A DNA stretch of 64,000 nt from Anomaloglossus baeobatrachus (lineage: Eukaryota; Chordata; Amphibia; Anura; Aromobatidae), in the NCBI RefSeq assembly GCF_048569485.1, contig NC_134353.1, forward strand, positions 702,510,958 through 702,574,957. The letters run 5' to 3'. The notes under the pieces were generated by a model. The model saw nothing but the letters and a program-made list of their open reading frames with translations, did not search any database and was not told the DNA's origin. Both the position numbers and the translations under genes were made by a program. Of this stretch, positions 42,540 through 55,200 are shown piece by piece (the first letter of the stretch is position 1; each line of letters begins with the position of its first letter).

Positions 42540-43068
42540 TAAAAGTGATACAAAAAGCATGTTCATTGCAAGTTTGCTTATTTTATCTAACACAGTCTAT
42601 CTACACCTTTTTTTATTTCATTTATATTTTTGGTCTGAGTGCTGTTCGTGGAAAGAAATTACCTCAAATGAACAGCTCTACGTCCAATATTATTCAATTG
42701 GGTTCTTCAGCTTGACCAAATGTCCTTGTAGAAAAAAATTCAGCATGCACTAGTTTCTCCTATATTTTTGGCTGATATTATATGAGTAAGCAAAAAAATA
42801 AATACAATTATATAATTGGGTTCCATATGGATCAGCCAAATAGCATCAGATTTTTACAGATACACCGCTAATATTAATATAGGAAACCAATTTTAGTCTT
42901 GTAAATTTTATTTACTGCTGATTGTATAAAAACAAATGGTGTACAGATAAAAAAAAAATGGTCATTTTTTTCAGGGGTGAAAAATTAAACTATTTTCTTT
43001 ATAAACTTGTGTAAACTTAGGCTTAGTGTAATAATATGGCATGATATACAATTAATACATTCCATAAA
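42540..43068 (-). other. 3' flank/3' UTR region of COMT-like gene B
   Basis: AT-rich sequence after the gene B stop codon. Contains candidate poly(A) signals on the minus strand; no repeat recognised. Confidence 0.5.
42907..42912 (-). promoter_or_regulatory. Candidate poly(A) signal of gene B
   Basis: AATAAA on the minus strand about 160 bases after the stop codon. Another lies further on near 42610. Chosen only as the first after the stop. Confidence 0.45.
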
Positions 43069-43254
43069 TCACAAGTAGCCTTTAAATACAGCCTTCTCCA
43101 GTGCATCGTCCATATTCATGTATTGTACATGAGAGGGGTAGTTGGTGCAGTCATACCGGCCACAAGTTCTAACGTACTCCAGAAAGTCTGGAATTCCAGG
43201 GTAGACCACATTATCTGCCAGCAATATGGAGCCTTCTTTCAGCAGGTGACATTC
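43069..43254 (-). CDS. comt: COMT-like gene B, coding exon 4 (last)
   Basis: Acceptor CCTGTAG then GAATGTCAC; encodes [16 protein letters not shown] to FKGYL and TGA. Contains the Mg ligands Asp169/Asn170, Pro174 and the Glu199-to-Gln site. It ends sooner than the human enzyme, lacking the GPGSEAGP tail. Confidence 0.9.
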   Translation of the reverse strand, partial: ECHLLKEGSILLADNVVYPGIPDFLEYVRTCGRYDCTNYPSHVQYMNMDDALEKAVFKGYL

Positions 43255-46200
43255 CTACAGAAGGAGAAAGTACAGTACATTACTAGATTATTCTGAGAAA
43301 GTCAAATTTAAACCATATGACTTCCAAAGTGAGTATTCACTGCCAATATGGGCACCAAATAATGACTGTGTGAAAAGGCTCATTAAGTTGCATTACCTCC
43401 AAAGCTAACAGATAGTACAAATCTGTAAATGAGGATTTACAAGAAGCAATGTAATCTGTAGAACATCAAGCCTTCATAATGATAGTCATATAAATGAGGT
43501 GCCAGTAAAGGTACCGTCACACTAAGCAACATCGCTAGCAACATCGCTGCTGAGGCACAACTTGCTAGCGATGTTGCTGTGTGCGACATCCAGCAACAAC
43601 CTGGCCCCTGCTGTGAGGTCGTTGGTTGTTGCTGAATGTCCTGGGCCATTTTTTAGTTGTTGCTCTCCCGCTGTGAAGCACACATCGCTGTGTGTGACAG
43701 CGACAGAGCAACAACTAAATGTGCAGGCAGCAGGAGCCGGCTTCTGCGGACGCTGGTAACCACGGTAAACAGCGCGTAACCAAGAAGCCCTTTCCTTAGT
43801 TACCCGATATTTACCTTCGTTATCAGCGTCCGCCGCTCTCAGCTGTCAGTGCCGGCTCCCTGCTCTCTGCACACGTAGCCGGAGTACACATCGGGTAATT
43901 AACCCGATGTGTACTGTGGCTATGTGTGCAGAGAGCAGGGAACCGGCACTGGCAGCGTGAGAGCGGCGGACGCTGGTAACAAAGGTAAATATCGGGTAAC
44001 CAAGGGAAGGGCATCTTGGTTACCCGATGTTTACCGTGGTTACCAGCGTCCACAGAAGCCGGCTCCCTGCTGCCTGCACACGTAGCAGAGTACACATCGG
44101 GTAATTAACCCGATGTGTACTGTGGCTAGGTGTGCAGGGAGCCAGCGCTAAGCGGTGTGCGCTGGTAACCAAGGTAAATATCGGGTTGGTTACCCGATAT
44201 TTACCTTAGTTAGCAAGCGCAGCATGCTTCCACGTGTAGCGACGCTCCAGCGATCCCTGCCAGGTCAGGTTGCTGGTGGGATCGCTGGAGCGTCACTTAG
44301 TGTGACATCTCACCAGCGACCTCCTAGCAACTTACCAGCGATCCCTATCAGGTTGTATCGTTTTGGGATCGCTGGTAAGTTGTTTAGTGTGACTGGGCCT
44401 TAAGATAAGTATTTGTGACAGCGGCAGCACCAGGAGGTATGGGAGGCAGCGGACGGGAAGAGCCGGTCCACGTCTCAGACGGAGGGAGAGGTGAGGAGCC
44501 CGAGGAGACCGACGGCGCAGATGGAGGTAGAGCCGGATATCCCGCGGACGCCGGCGAGAGGGGAGCCAGCCTCGTGAACAAGATGGCGGCGGAGAAGACG
44601 CGAGGTGACTCACCTGCTCGCGGGCGGGAGCGGGACTGCAGCGAGCTGGCCGGGAGCGGGAGCCCTGGGACTGCGGGACCGGACAGGAGGTACATGTTCT
44701 CCCTGGACACGAGCTCCGGCGGTCACACGGAGATGTTGGAGATGCCGCCCCTCCCCCCTCTAGAGATCCTGGAGAGCGGTGGCGGTTGGAGCCCGTCGGC
44801 TCCTGTGGAACACTCACAGGGGGAGTCCGGTGCCATGACCTGGTGCGGCGGGAGTTGGGAGTGGGGGAGCCCCGACTGTGGGATGTTGGATGGTGGAGGG
44901 GGGGACTGGGGAGAGGCACAGAAGGAGGCTCGAGAGGCCAGGAGTGAGGCCCTGCAGCCTGCTATAATTCCCCAGCCTGTGTGGGATGACCCTGAATCTC
45001 CTAAAGATGCCCCCCTGTCCTCCCCACTGGGACCACCAATATTACAGAGTGGGTCTCTCACTCCCAGGCCCCAAAGAAGCCAGAACCTATTTGGAGATAT
45101 AGGGTCAGGGAGCCCAGCCCCTGTGACACAGCTTAAAGGGACCTCCAGGACCCCACTGAGCTCGCCTGCTAGAGAATCTTCCAGGAAGGGAGCTCCGGAA
45201 ACCCTGATTGTTGCACCCACACAGCCTCCATGTCCTCCAGCGGATTGGTGGGAATTTGTGCGTCAGCTTCCTACAAAAAAGGACTTCCAAGCACTTATCT
45301 CTGAAGTAAAAGACACCTGCAGGTCTGAAATAGCGGCGGTCCAACAGGATGTAGTCTCTATCTCCAAAAGAATAAACCAGCTGGAGACCGACCATAATGA
45401 TGCTAGAACAACCATTCGCCACCTCCAGTCCCATACCTCCTCCCAAGCCGATGCCATAAGAGAGTTACAACGTCATATTGAAGATCTTGACAACAGAGGC
45501 AGACGCCACAATATAAGGGTCAGAGGTGTTCCTGAGGCCCAAATAATGGAGGACGTTACAAAAATCCTGCAGACCATATTTAACTCACTCCTCCAGCGTC
45601 CGCCTGATAGCCCAATTCCTATGGACAGAGCACACAGGGCCTTGCGCCCCAAAAATTTGACAGGGAACCCGAGAGACATTATCTGTCACATCGTGGACTT
45701 CCAACTTAAAGAGGAAATAATGTTCAGAGCACGACCGCCAAAACAAGCGATGTACCAAGATACTAAGATTCAACTGTTTCAGGATCTCTCATGGTTGACA
45801 CTACAGCAGCGGAGGGCCCTCCGCCCATTACTGTCATCCCTAAAGGCCAATAATATCCTCTATAGATGGGGGTTCCCGTTCAGCCTATCTGCACGGCGGG
45901 GGGAGACGTCGGCCAACCTTCGGACCCCTGCAGACTTGGAGTCTTTTTGCCGGGCATTTGACCTTCCTGTCCCGGACCTACCAGATTGGACTTTGCCCCA
46001 ACAGATACCGCAGCTTCCTCAGACCTGGCAACCAGCCACAGCAGCACGTAAACGGCGACCTAGAGGCCCAAGAGCGGAAAGACCTACCTGATTGCTTTTT
46101 CCCGTGATTTTACAGTCATATTTTGATCTCATATGGGAATCCCAGGGGGTCAACTGGTCTGCTTATATTGCTTCCCTTTTTCCTGGGACTTTCTCCTTCT

Positions 46201-49200
46201 TAAAAAATCCCGGGGGTGGGGGAGGTTTGGATCCCTAGACCGGTTTGTGAGGTTCCGCCACTCACCCTTCTGCAGAGTCGTACCAATTGATTTGCACTTT
46301 GGTTTATAGTGCAGGTTATATTTAGTGAGATACCCTTAACTTTGTATAAAAGTAAGTCGACTCTGCTGGTGGGGTAGTGGACTGTCGAGGTTGATTCCAT
46401 ACCCTTATTACATAATTGAAGAGTTTCTATTTTGTAGTAAAACATAGGTATGTTTTGGTTTACTCTTTATTGTTCTGGTTGTACTCACAGGTATGCAACT
46501 TACTATAGTAGAAGCGCTCTGTTTCAGAAGGGCCCAGGGAGTATATCTACCTTGCATAACAAGCGACAGTCTCAAATACTAGTCCTCACACTAGCTTACA
46601 TTAAGGCGCCGGGATGGCTACGTTGATGAGCCTTAACGTGAAGGGGTTGAATTCTGATGTTAAGAGGAGGCTGGTTCTCCAGGAGATGCGAAAATCACTG
46701 GCGGATGTGGTGTTTCTGCAAGAGACACACTTCACAGAAAAAAGCTCTTTTAACTTTGCCCGCCATTAGTTTCCTCAATCCTTTTCGGCTACAAACACAA
46801 AAAAGAAAGCTGGGGTGGCTATACTAATTTCTCGCACTTGCCCACTCCAAGTGAGTAAGTGGGAGGCAGATCCCTCGGGTCGTTACCTGATCATCCAGGG
46901 CACGCTGAATGGGATGAAATTAATCCTATGTAACCTCTATGCCCCAAACTCTAATCAGAATAGATTTGTTTCCTCGGTCCTTTCACGCCTCCCGTCAGAC
47001 CGGGGGGTCATTCACATTATAGGGGGGACTTTAATATGGTGTTTTCACACAGAGCTGATAAAATGCTAGCACCCTCACACTCCACAAGCCCATGTAAATC
47101 ATCTAATCTGTCTATGGGATTTCGCAAATTGATCCATAAATACCAACTATTTGATCTGTGGAGAATTGATAACCCGACAGCAAGACAATACACCTTCTTC
47201 TCACACCCTCATTACTCTCATAGCCGAATCAATTATTTCTTTGGTAATGTTCTCACTCTTAGAACACTCCGACAAGCACAAATAGGCAGTATCACGTGGT
47301 CAGACCATGCCCCTTTATTACTACACCTTAATTTAACAAATGTTCCCTCAAAAAGAACCCACTGGAGACTAAATGAATCCCTACTCACCAACCCTACTTC
47401 TCGAGAATCTATCCGTAAGGCTATACAGAATTACTTTGAGGAGAATTCTCAGACCCCTCCATCCTTCCCAGTGATATGGGAAGCCCACAAGGCGGTTATT
47501 AGAGGGGAGTGCATAGCCATTTCTTCCAAGCTCAAAAAGGACTCACAGCTACTTTATCATCAATGTGAAATAGACCTCCGATCAGCGGAGGAACGCCTTT
47601 GCACCCACCCCTCTAAGACTCGCCTGAAAGCGGTAATAGACCTTAGAACTAAATTAAAAGAGATATCACACGGGAAAATAGAAAAGCTCCTACGTTACTC
47701 ACGCCAGAAGTATTATGAGTATGGCAATAAACCACATACGATGCTGGCCAGAAGGCTTCGGGACCAAACGATAACTTCCGCCCCCTGCGCCATAAAGGAT
47801 ACTTTGGGCACCCCTCATTATGATCCCACAAAAATCGCACAACTCTTCCACGCATACTACACATCCTTGTACTCTATCCCTCCGTCATTATCAATGTCCC
47901 ACCCAGGTAGAACAACAATATTGAATGATTATTTGACTGACTGTCACCTTCCAAAACTGTCCCGGGAGGCTCTGGAGGATCTTAACCGAGAAATAGTCCC
48001 AGACGAGATCCATCAGACCATTAAAGACCTCCCAAACCACAAAGCTCCGGGCCTGGATGGGTTTACTTACCTATATTATAAAACCTTCCTGGGAGAACTG
48101 TCACCTCATTTGACTCATCTTTTCAATCTTTTTATGAAGGGTGAGGACATCCCAAATACTTTTTTACACTCTTACATAACTGTCATCCCTAAAGCGGGTA
48201 GGGACCCCATGGAATATGCGAGCTATCGCCCTATCAGTCTCTTAAATTCTGATCTCAAAATATTCACCAAACTGTTGGCGGACCGCCTAAATAATTGGCT
48301 TCCACAGCTGGTCCATAAAGACCAAGTAGGTTTCGTTCGCTATCGACAGGCGGGGGACAACACCCAAAGGATCTTAGATATGGTGGAAGTGGTGAATAGG
48401 GAAGGAGTGGAAGCACTTCCTCTGGGACTAGACGCGGAGAGAAGGCTTTCGATAGGCTGGATTAGTCCTTCATGTTTTCTGTGTTGGACCACTTCGGCCT
48501 GTCGGGACCATTTGTCTCAGTCCTGCGGGGCTTGTATTCTCTCCCTGCGGTGACAATTCGCCTCCCTCATGCACACTCAAATCCCCTGCCCATCTGTAAT
48601 GGAACTAGGCAGGGCTGTCCTCTGTCCCCTTTGCTATATGTCCTAAGCATTGAACCACTGGCAGCACATATTCGACTCAATCCGGACATTATGGGGGTCA
48701 AGGTTCGGGATAAATCCTTTAAAGTGGCCCTATTTGCAGACGACGTCCTGTTGTCCCTGACTAATCCCGTCATTTCCCTACCAAACTTACACGCAGTACT
48801 AACTCAATACGCTAGACTCTCGGGTTATAAACTTAACTCCGACAAAACAGAGGCCTTGCCGCTCAACATCCCAGAAACTAAATTACAGACCCTCAAACAA
48901 AACTTGAAGTACTCTTGGTGTTCAGATTCCCTAAGATATTTAGGAGTCAAAATAACCCCCAGTTATAAAACATTATACCAAGCCAATTTCCCGCCCCTGA
49001 TACGCGAAGTGGAAAATAGTCTGAAAAAATGGTCATCATTACAGATCTCTTTTTTGGGTAAAATCGCTACAATTAAAATGTCAGTTATCCCTAAATTTCT
49101 GTATCTGTTTGAAACACTCCCGGTGCGGGTTCCCCTGGGGGTACTGAAAAAAGTCCAATCAAAACTCTTGCAATTTATATGGCACTCAGGAAGGCACCGC

Positions 49201-52200
49201 ATCCCAGACTCAGTACTATATGCACCACGTACAAAGGGGGGCTTGTCGTGTCCGAATCTTAAACTTTATTACTATGCCGCACACCTGCGCAGCCTGGCGT
49301 CATGGACGACCCTGCCGGCTTTTAACAAGTGGACGGAGATAGAGAAGCTTTGGATGGCACCTTTCCACCCCAGCTCTCTAATATGGGGACGCCCTAGTGA
49401 AACCCCCTCCAGAGACCTCCTAGGCTCGATGGCATTTACAAGAGAGGTGTGGCGAGAGTGTAGAATGAAGTTCCAGCTGGCCTCACAGTCTTCCCTATTG
49501 ACCCCTTTTTTGTTCACACCACACTTGACAAAGGGCATGAATCCGGGGGTGACGGGGCAGTGGGCGAAGGCGGGCCTCTACTGTTTTCGGGATGTGGTCA
49601 ACCCGGCTACGCTGAAATTGAAGCCATTTTCAGAATTACGATATCAATATAACTTACCTCTCCATCTATATTCCTCATATCAACAGGTATCACATTTTTT
49701 CACAGACATTATGGGACAGACGGCGGTGCGGCGTCCCACAGCATTCGAAACCCTTTGTTCTGGCAGGACCTTGACCAGGGGACTGATCTCGGCCATTTAT
49801 AACATTCTGATAATCGGGGACTCACCGGAGGCACTGAAGCATTCATACATGAAGAGATGGGAGGGATGGGTTGGACGCCCCCTTTCAGACGCACTCTGGT
49901 CAGTACTATGGGCTAGGACATTTCGGTCCTCAATTAGCACTCTTTATAAGGAAAACCAAGTAAAGATCCTCATGACATGGTACCACACACCAGAACTCCT
50001 TCACAAATTTAACCGTACCTATCCAGACGTGTGTTGGAGATGTGGCCTTGGGGGAGCATCTCAATACCATATATTCTGGACATGCCCGACCATCGATGGC
50101 TTCTGGGAGGAGGTAGAGTCCCTGATTGGCAGATTAGTAGGTGGTAATGTGACCAGAGATCCGGTAGTGTATTTGCTGAATGCCCTCCCACCGTCTTTAA
50201 GCAAACCTGAACTAAAGCTTTTACTCCATGTCCTTACTGCGGCCAAGTGTCTAATTTCACTGTTCTGGAGAAGGGTAGCCCCGCCCTCTGTCTCAGACCT
50301 ATATGCCAGAATAAAACATGTCAGGAATATGGAAAAGCTCACAGCCCAGCTCCATAATACAATGGATAAGTTCACGGTGACATGGTCTCTTTGGGATGCC
50401 CTTGTGGACACTTATTAGATGTAGGGTCGGATATAGGATTGGAGTGACTGATACTCGTGATTTAGACCGGTTTCAAGTGTTGCGAGAATTTTTTTTTTTC
50501 CCTAGGCCCTCCTTGACCGAGCCCCGATATCTCCCTCCTAGGGGCCTGTAACAAGAGTGCACCTTCCACCTTCTATTTGACAATTAGAGTGTTAATGATA
50601 TAGCCCATCTGTAAGCATACTTGTGAAATGGTACATCTATTCATGTAATTGCATGTCTGTGTGTTTTTCTTTTCCTTTCTGTTGTAAAACATGTTTAAAA
50701 AACCTTTTTCAAAATAAAAAGTTGAATAAAAAAAAAAAAGATAAGTATTTGTTGTTTAGTAATAGCACAGTATGTACCAAATTAAACAATCACTGGCACG
50801 ATTATATCAATTTGATTAAATTATTGTTATGGATTTGAGCCTCAAAAGTATCCAATGCATGCCTGGAAGATTAGTGTTAATATTGAAAATGTGGCTATTA
50901 CCTGTCAGTAACTTACCTCCAGCAATTTAGTGTCAGGGGTGTATTGCTCCTTTGCATGATCTAGAAACACGAAGTCCACAGTATCCACATTATATTTCTC
51001 CTTTAGTTGGGGGATGACCGTTCCTGTGGCACCTTCAAGAACCTTCACCTGGACAAAATAAATAAGAACGAGAGGAGTCCTGACAAACATTCCCTCAAAA
51101 TTTGGAATGAATAATGCTAGAAGCAAAAAAGAACAATCTATAAATTACAATTAAGCAAATGACTGATGGATTAACAAAAAAACCTGAATAATTTAATATT
51201 CTGTTGAACATGCATGGGGTCATGTTGTGGTTTTAAAGGGACTCTCAGTTGTCATGCTAGGTATGGGGAAGTAGCAAATGAATGGCGAAAGGTAATGGAA
51301 GGGGACCCCTATGTCTAGGGAAGGGAGAGATGGTGACCTCTGACCAAATCTATTGCTGGTCCCTGGGTTCCGGATACCTGACTCTAGGCATCCCTAGGGA
51401 AATGGGTGGGATGAGCTCTTCGTCAACCCCACCAAATGCTAAAGGAAGACACAAGGAGGACACACAGGGGGAAAAAGTATGAACTATTTATCCACAGATG
51501 ACTTAGGTAGAAGTTCAGCTTCAGCAACGATGCTACATATGAGACCAAGCCACCTGCTCGCTACCTGAACGAGAATGTACTGAATAATATCACCAAAATA
51601 AGTAGGTGGGAAGGTGCACTTAAATGGTTGGCCACGCCACGCTGCACTGAGCGCCTGTACTTGGTTTGTATAGTCACTTTGTACTGACAGTCTTTTTAAA
51701 GGGAGCCAATCACCAGGATTTTTGTGTATAACCTAAAGCCAGTGCTATACTGGCACTATCAGGCTGATTCTATATATACCTGTAGTGGTCAGCTCGGATG
51801 TTTAGGTTTTGAAATCCAAAAAAGTAAAATTTATAAAATTAGCTGTTTGTTGAGTGACAACAACAAAGGAGCAGATCATATATTCATAGTTATCCCCTCT
51901 CCCTGTTAGAATTAGCATAAGTATTACACAAACAATTCACTTTGTCTGTTGCAGGACCTGTGTGAGGTCATACCATGTGACCTGATATCTTACTTTGCTG
52001 ATTGAGGCCTCGCCCCTTCTGGTCACATGGGTACGACCTCACACAGGTCCTGAAAGAGATAAAGTGAATAGTTTGTATAATACTTATGCTAATTCTAACA
52101 GGGGGAGGGGATAACTATGAATATATGATCTGCTCCTTTGCTGCTGTCACTCAACAAGCTGCTAATTTTATAAACTTTTCTTTTTTGGATATCAAAACCT

Positions 52201-55200
52201 AAACATCCGAGCTGACCACTACAGGTATGTAGAGAATCAGCCTGATAGTGCCAGTATAGCACTGGCTTTAGGTTATATAGGAAAATCCTGGTGATTGATT
52301 TCCTTTAACCACTTAAAAAGCACCAATACATATTAAAAAGTATTAAGGGGCCTTATTCCTACTGAACAGCAATGAAAAATAAGGGAGAATCACCCGCTCT
52401 TCCGTGGCCAAAAATCCTGCGGGTGACAGCTGTATATGACCAGTTTTAGGAACGATCAGGGCAGATTAAAGGCCGCTTTACACGCAGCGGCATCGCTAAA
52501 GCGATGTCGTTGGGGTCACGGAATTCGTGACGCACATCCGGCCTCGTTAGCGATGTCGTTGCGTGTGACACCTACGTGTGATCAAAAAAGGTCGCAAAAT
52601 CCTTCAAAATCGTTTATCGTTGACATGTTCCCCTATTCCCAAATATCGTTGCAACTGCAGGTATGATGTTCGTCGTTCCTGCGGCAGCACACATCGCTAT
52701 GTGTGACACCGCAGGAACGAGGAACCTCACCTTACCTGCGGCCGCCGGCAATGAGGAAGGAAGGAGGTGGGCGGGATGTTCATCCCGCTCATCTCCGCCC
52801 CTCCACTTCGATTAAGTGGCCGCTTAGTGACGTCGCTGTGACGCCGAACAAACTGCCGCCTTAGAAAGGAGGCGGCTCGCCGGTCACAGCGACGTCGCTA
52901 GGCAGGTAAGTAGTGTGACTGGTCCGCGCGATTTTGTGTGCCACAAGCAGCGATTTGCCCGTGACGCACAAACGATAGGGGCGGGTACGCACACTAGCGA
53001 TCTCGCAAGCGAGATCGCAGCAAGTAAAGCGGCCTTAAGGGGAATCTATCACCAGATTTTGCTACTTCATGTGCGAGCGGCATAATGTAGAGACCGAGAC
53101 CCTGATTCCAGCGATGTGTCAGTTACTGAGCTCTTTGCTATCATTTTGATAAAAGCAATGTTTTCTCTGCTGCAGATCTAGCAGTTATACAGAGCTCATG
53201 AATATCCTGGACTACCTGCCAGCAGACAAAGTAGTCCTCTAATGATAATTTACTGCTAATTAATAAGTGATTGTATCAAAACTACACTAAGCAGCCCAGT
53301 AAGTAACAATTTGCTGGAATCAGAATCTCTGCCCATATATCATACTGCTTTCAGATTAGATGGCAAAAACCTGGTGACAGATTCCCTTTAAAGGGTTGTT
53401 TGAGCAAGCAGTTGTTTCATCTTCAAGACCACATGGCCACTCATAATGGTCATGAGGTTTTTCAGGTGAAACAGCTGTTTTGTTGTGATTGTGCAGGAAA
53501 ACACTGGAAAGATCACATCAGCACAGGGTTGTGGCAGCAGGACCACTGTGTGTGAATGAAGCCTTACATACACTTCATACCAGCTAACATATCCACCTGA
53601 TCCTGTAATCCAGCAAAGTCAACCATCTGCTTTGCTACAGCTGCATGAACTGGGTCCAGCTCTATGGTAAAGACACGCGCTTCAGGCCGCAGCAAGCGAG
53701 CTATCCGGGTAGCAGAATATCCACAATATGTGCCCAGCTCTAGTATTACAGAAGGGTCTCTCTCTTTCACTACTTCATCAACAATCAAGCCTGGAGATGG
53801 AAAAGAGAATATGTAAGGTCTTCAAGCAATGATGGACGCATCGGCTGGCTGCAAACCTCAAAACAATTTAGTCAAGAAAAGTAGTGAATGCGTATTACTT
53901 TTAAAGTGGATCTGTCGCCAGATTTCATAATGCAAATCACATACATTATTAAATAGATCTATTGGATCTGATGAGGCTGGTGTTCTTATGTTAAAAAGCC
54001 AAGTTACAATGGCTGTATAAGGGTACCGTCACACTTTAGCGACGCAGCAGCGATCCCACCAGCGATCTGACCTGGTCAGGATCACTGCTGCGTCGCTACA
54101 TTGTCGCTGGTGAGCTGTCAAACAGGCAGATCTCACCAGCGACCAGTGACCAGCCCCCAGCCAGCAGCGACATGCAAGCGACGCTGCACTTGCACGGAGC
54201 CGGCGTCTAGAAGCTGCGGACACTGGTAACTAAGGTAAACATCGGGTATGGTTACCCGATGTTTACCTTAGTTACCAGCGCACACCGCTTAGCTTAGCGT
54301 GTGCAGGGAGCAGGAGCCGGCACTGGCAGCGTGAGAGCTGCAGACGCTGGTAACGAAGGTAAATATCGGGTAACCACCTTGGTTACCCGATGTTTAGCTT
54401 GGTTACAACTTACCGCAGGCTGTCAGACGCCGGCTCCTGCTCCCTGCACATTCAGGATTGTTGCTCTCTCGCTGTCACACACAGCGATGTGTGCTTATCA
54501 GCGGGGGAGCAACAATAAAAAAACGAACCAGGGCTGTGTGTAACGAGCAGCGATCTCACAGCAGGGGCCAGATCGCTGCTCAGTGTAAAGGTCCAGTCAC
54601 ACTAAACAACTTACCAGCGATCCCAACAACGATAGGGATCGCTGGTAAGTTGCTAGGAGGTTGCTGGTGAGATGTCACACTGCGACGCTCCAGCGATCCC
54701 ACCAGCAAGCTGACCTGGCAGGGATCGCTGGAGCGTTGCTAAGCGAGTTGCTGGTGAGCTCACCAGCAACCAGTGACCAGCCCCCAGCGCCGCGTGGAAG
54801 ATGCTGCGCTTGGTAACTAAGGTAAATATCGGGTAACCAACCCGATATTTACCTTGGTTACCAGCGCACGCAGCTACACGTGCAGAGAGCAGGGATCAGC
54901 GCACACTGAGCACTGGCTCCCTGCTCTCCTAGTTACAGCACACATCGGGTTAATTACCCGATGTGTGCTGCAGCTAAATGTGCACAGAGCAGGGAGCAGC
55001 GCACAATGCTTAGCGCTGGCTCCCTGCTCTCCTAGCTACAGCACACATCGGGTTAATTAACCCGATGTGTCCTGCAGCTACATGTGCACAGAGCAGGAGC
55101 CGGCACTGACAGTGAGAGCGGCGGAGGCTGGTAACAAAGGTAAATATCGGGTAACCAAGGACAGGGCTTCTTGGTTACCCGATGTTTACTGTGGTTACCA

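Larger units (their letters stand above)
44417..50737 (+). mobile_element. Near full-length L1/Tx1-type LINE
   Basis: 6.3 kb with an A-rich 3' end and 15-bp target duplications AAGATAAGTATTTGT at 44402-44416 and 50738-50752. ORF1 (44439-46091) is open; ORF2 (46614-50418) is broken. The 5' end is GC-rich and short, so the untranslated region may be slightly truncated. It is inserted in intron 3 of COMT-like gene B, antisense to it, directly at the right end of the MITE at 43509-44400. Confidence 0.9.

Noticed and set aside
44332-45220. Ser/Pro-rich minus-strand frames of up to 195 codons
   Set aside because: Antisense shadow of GC-rich LINE ORF1.
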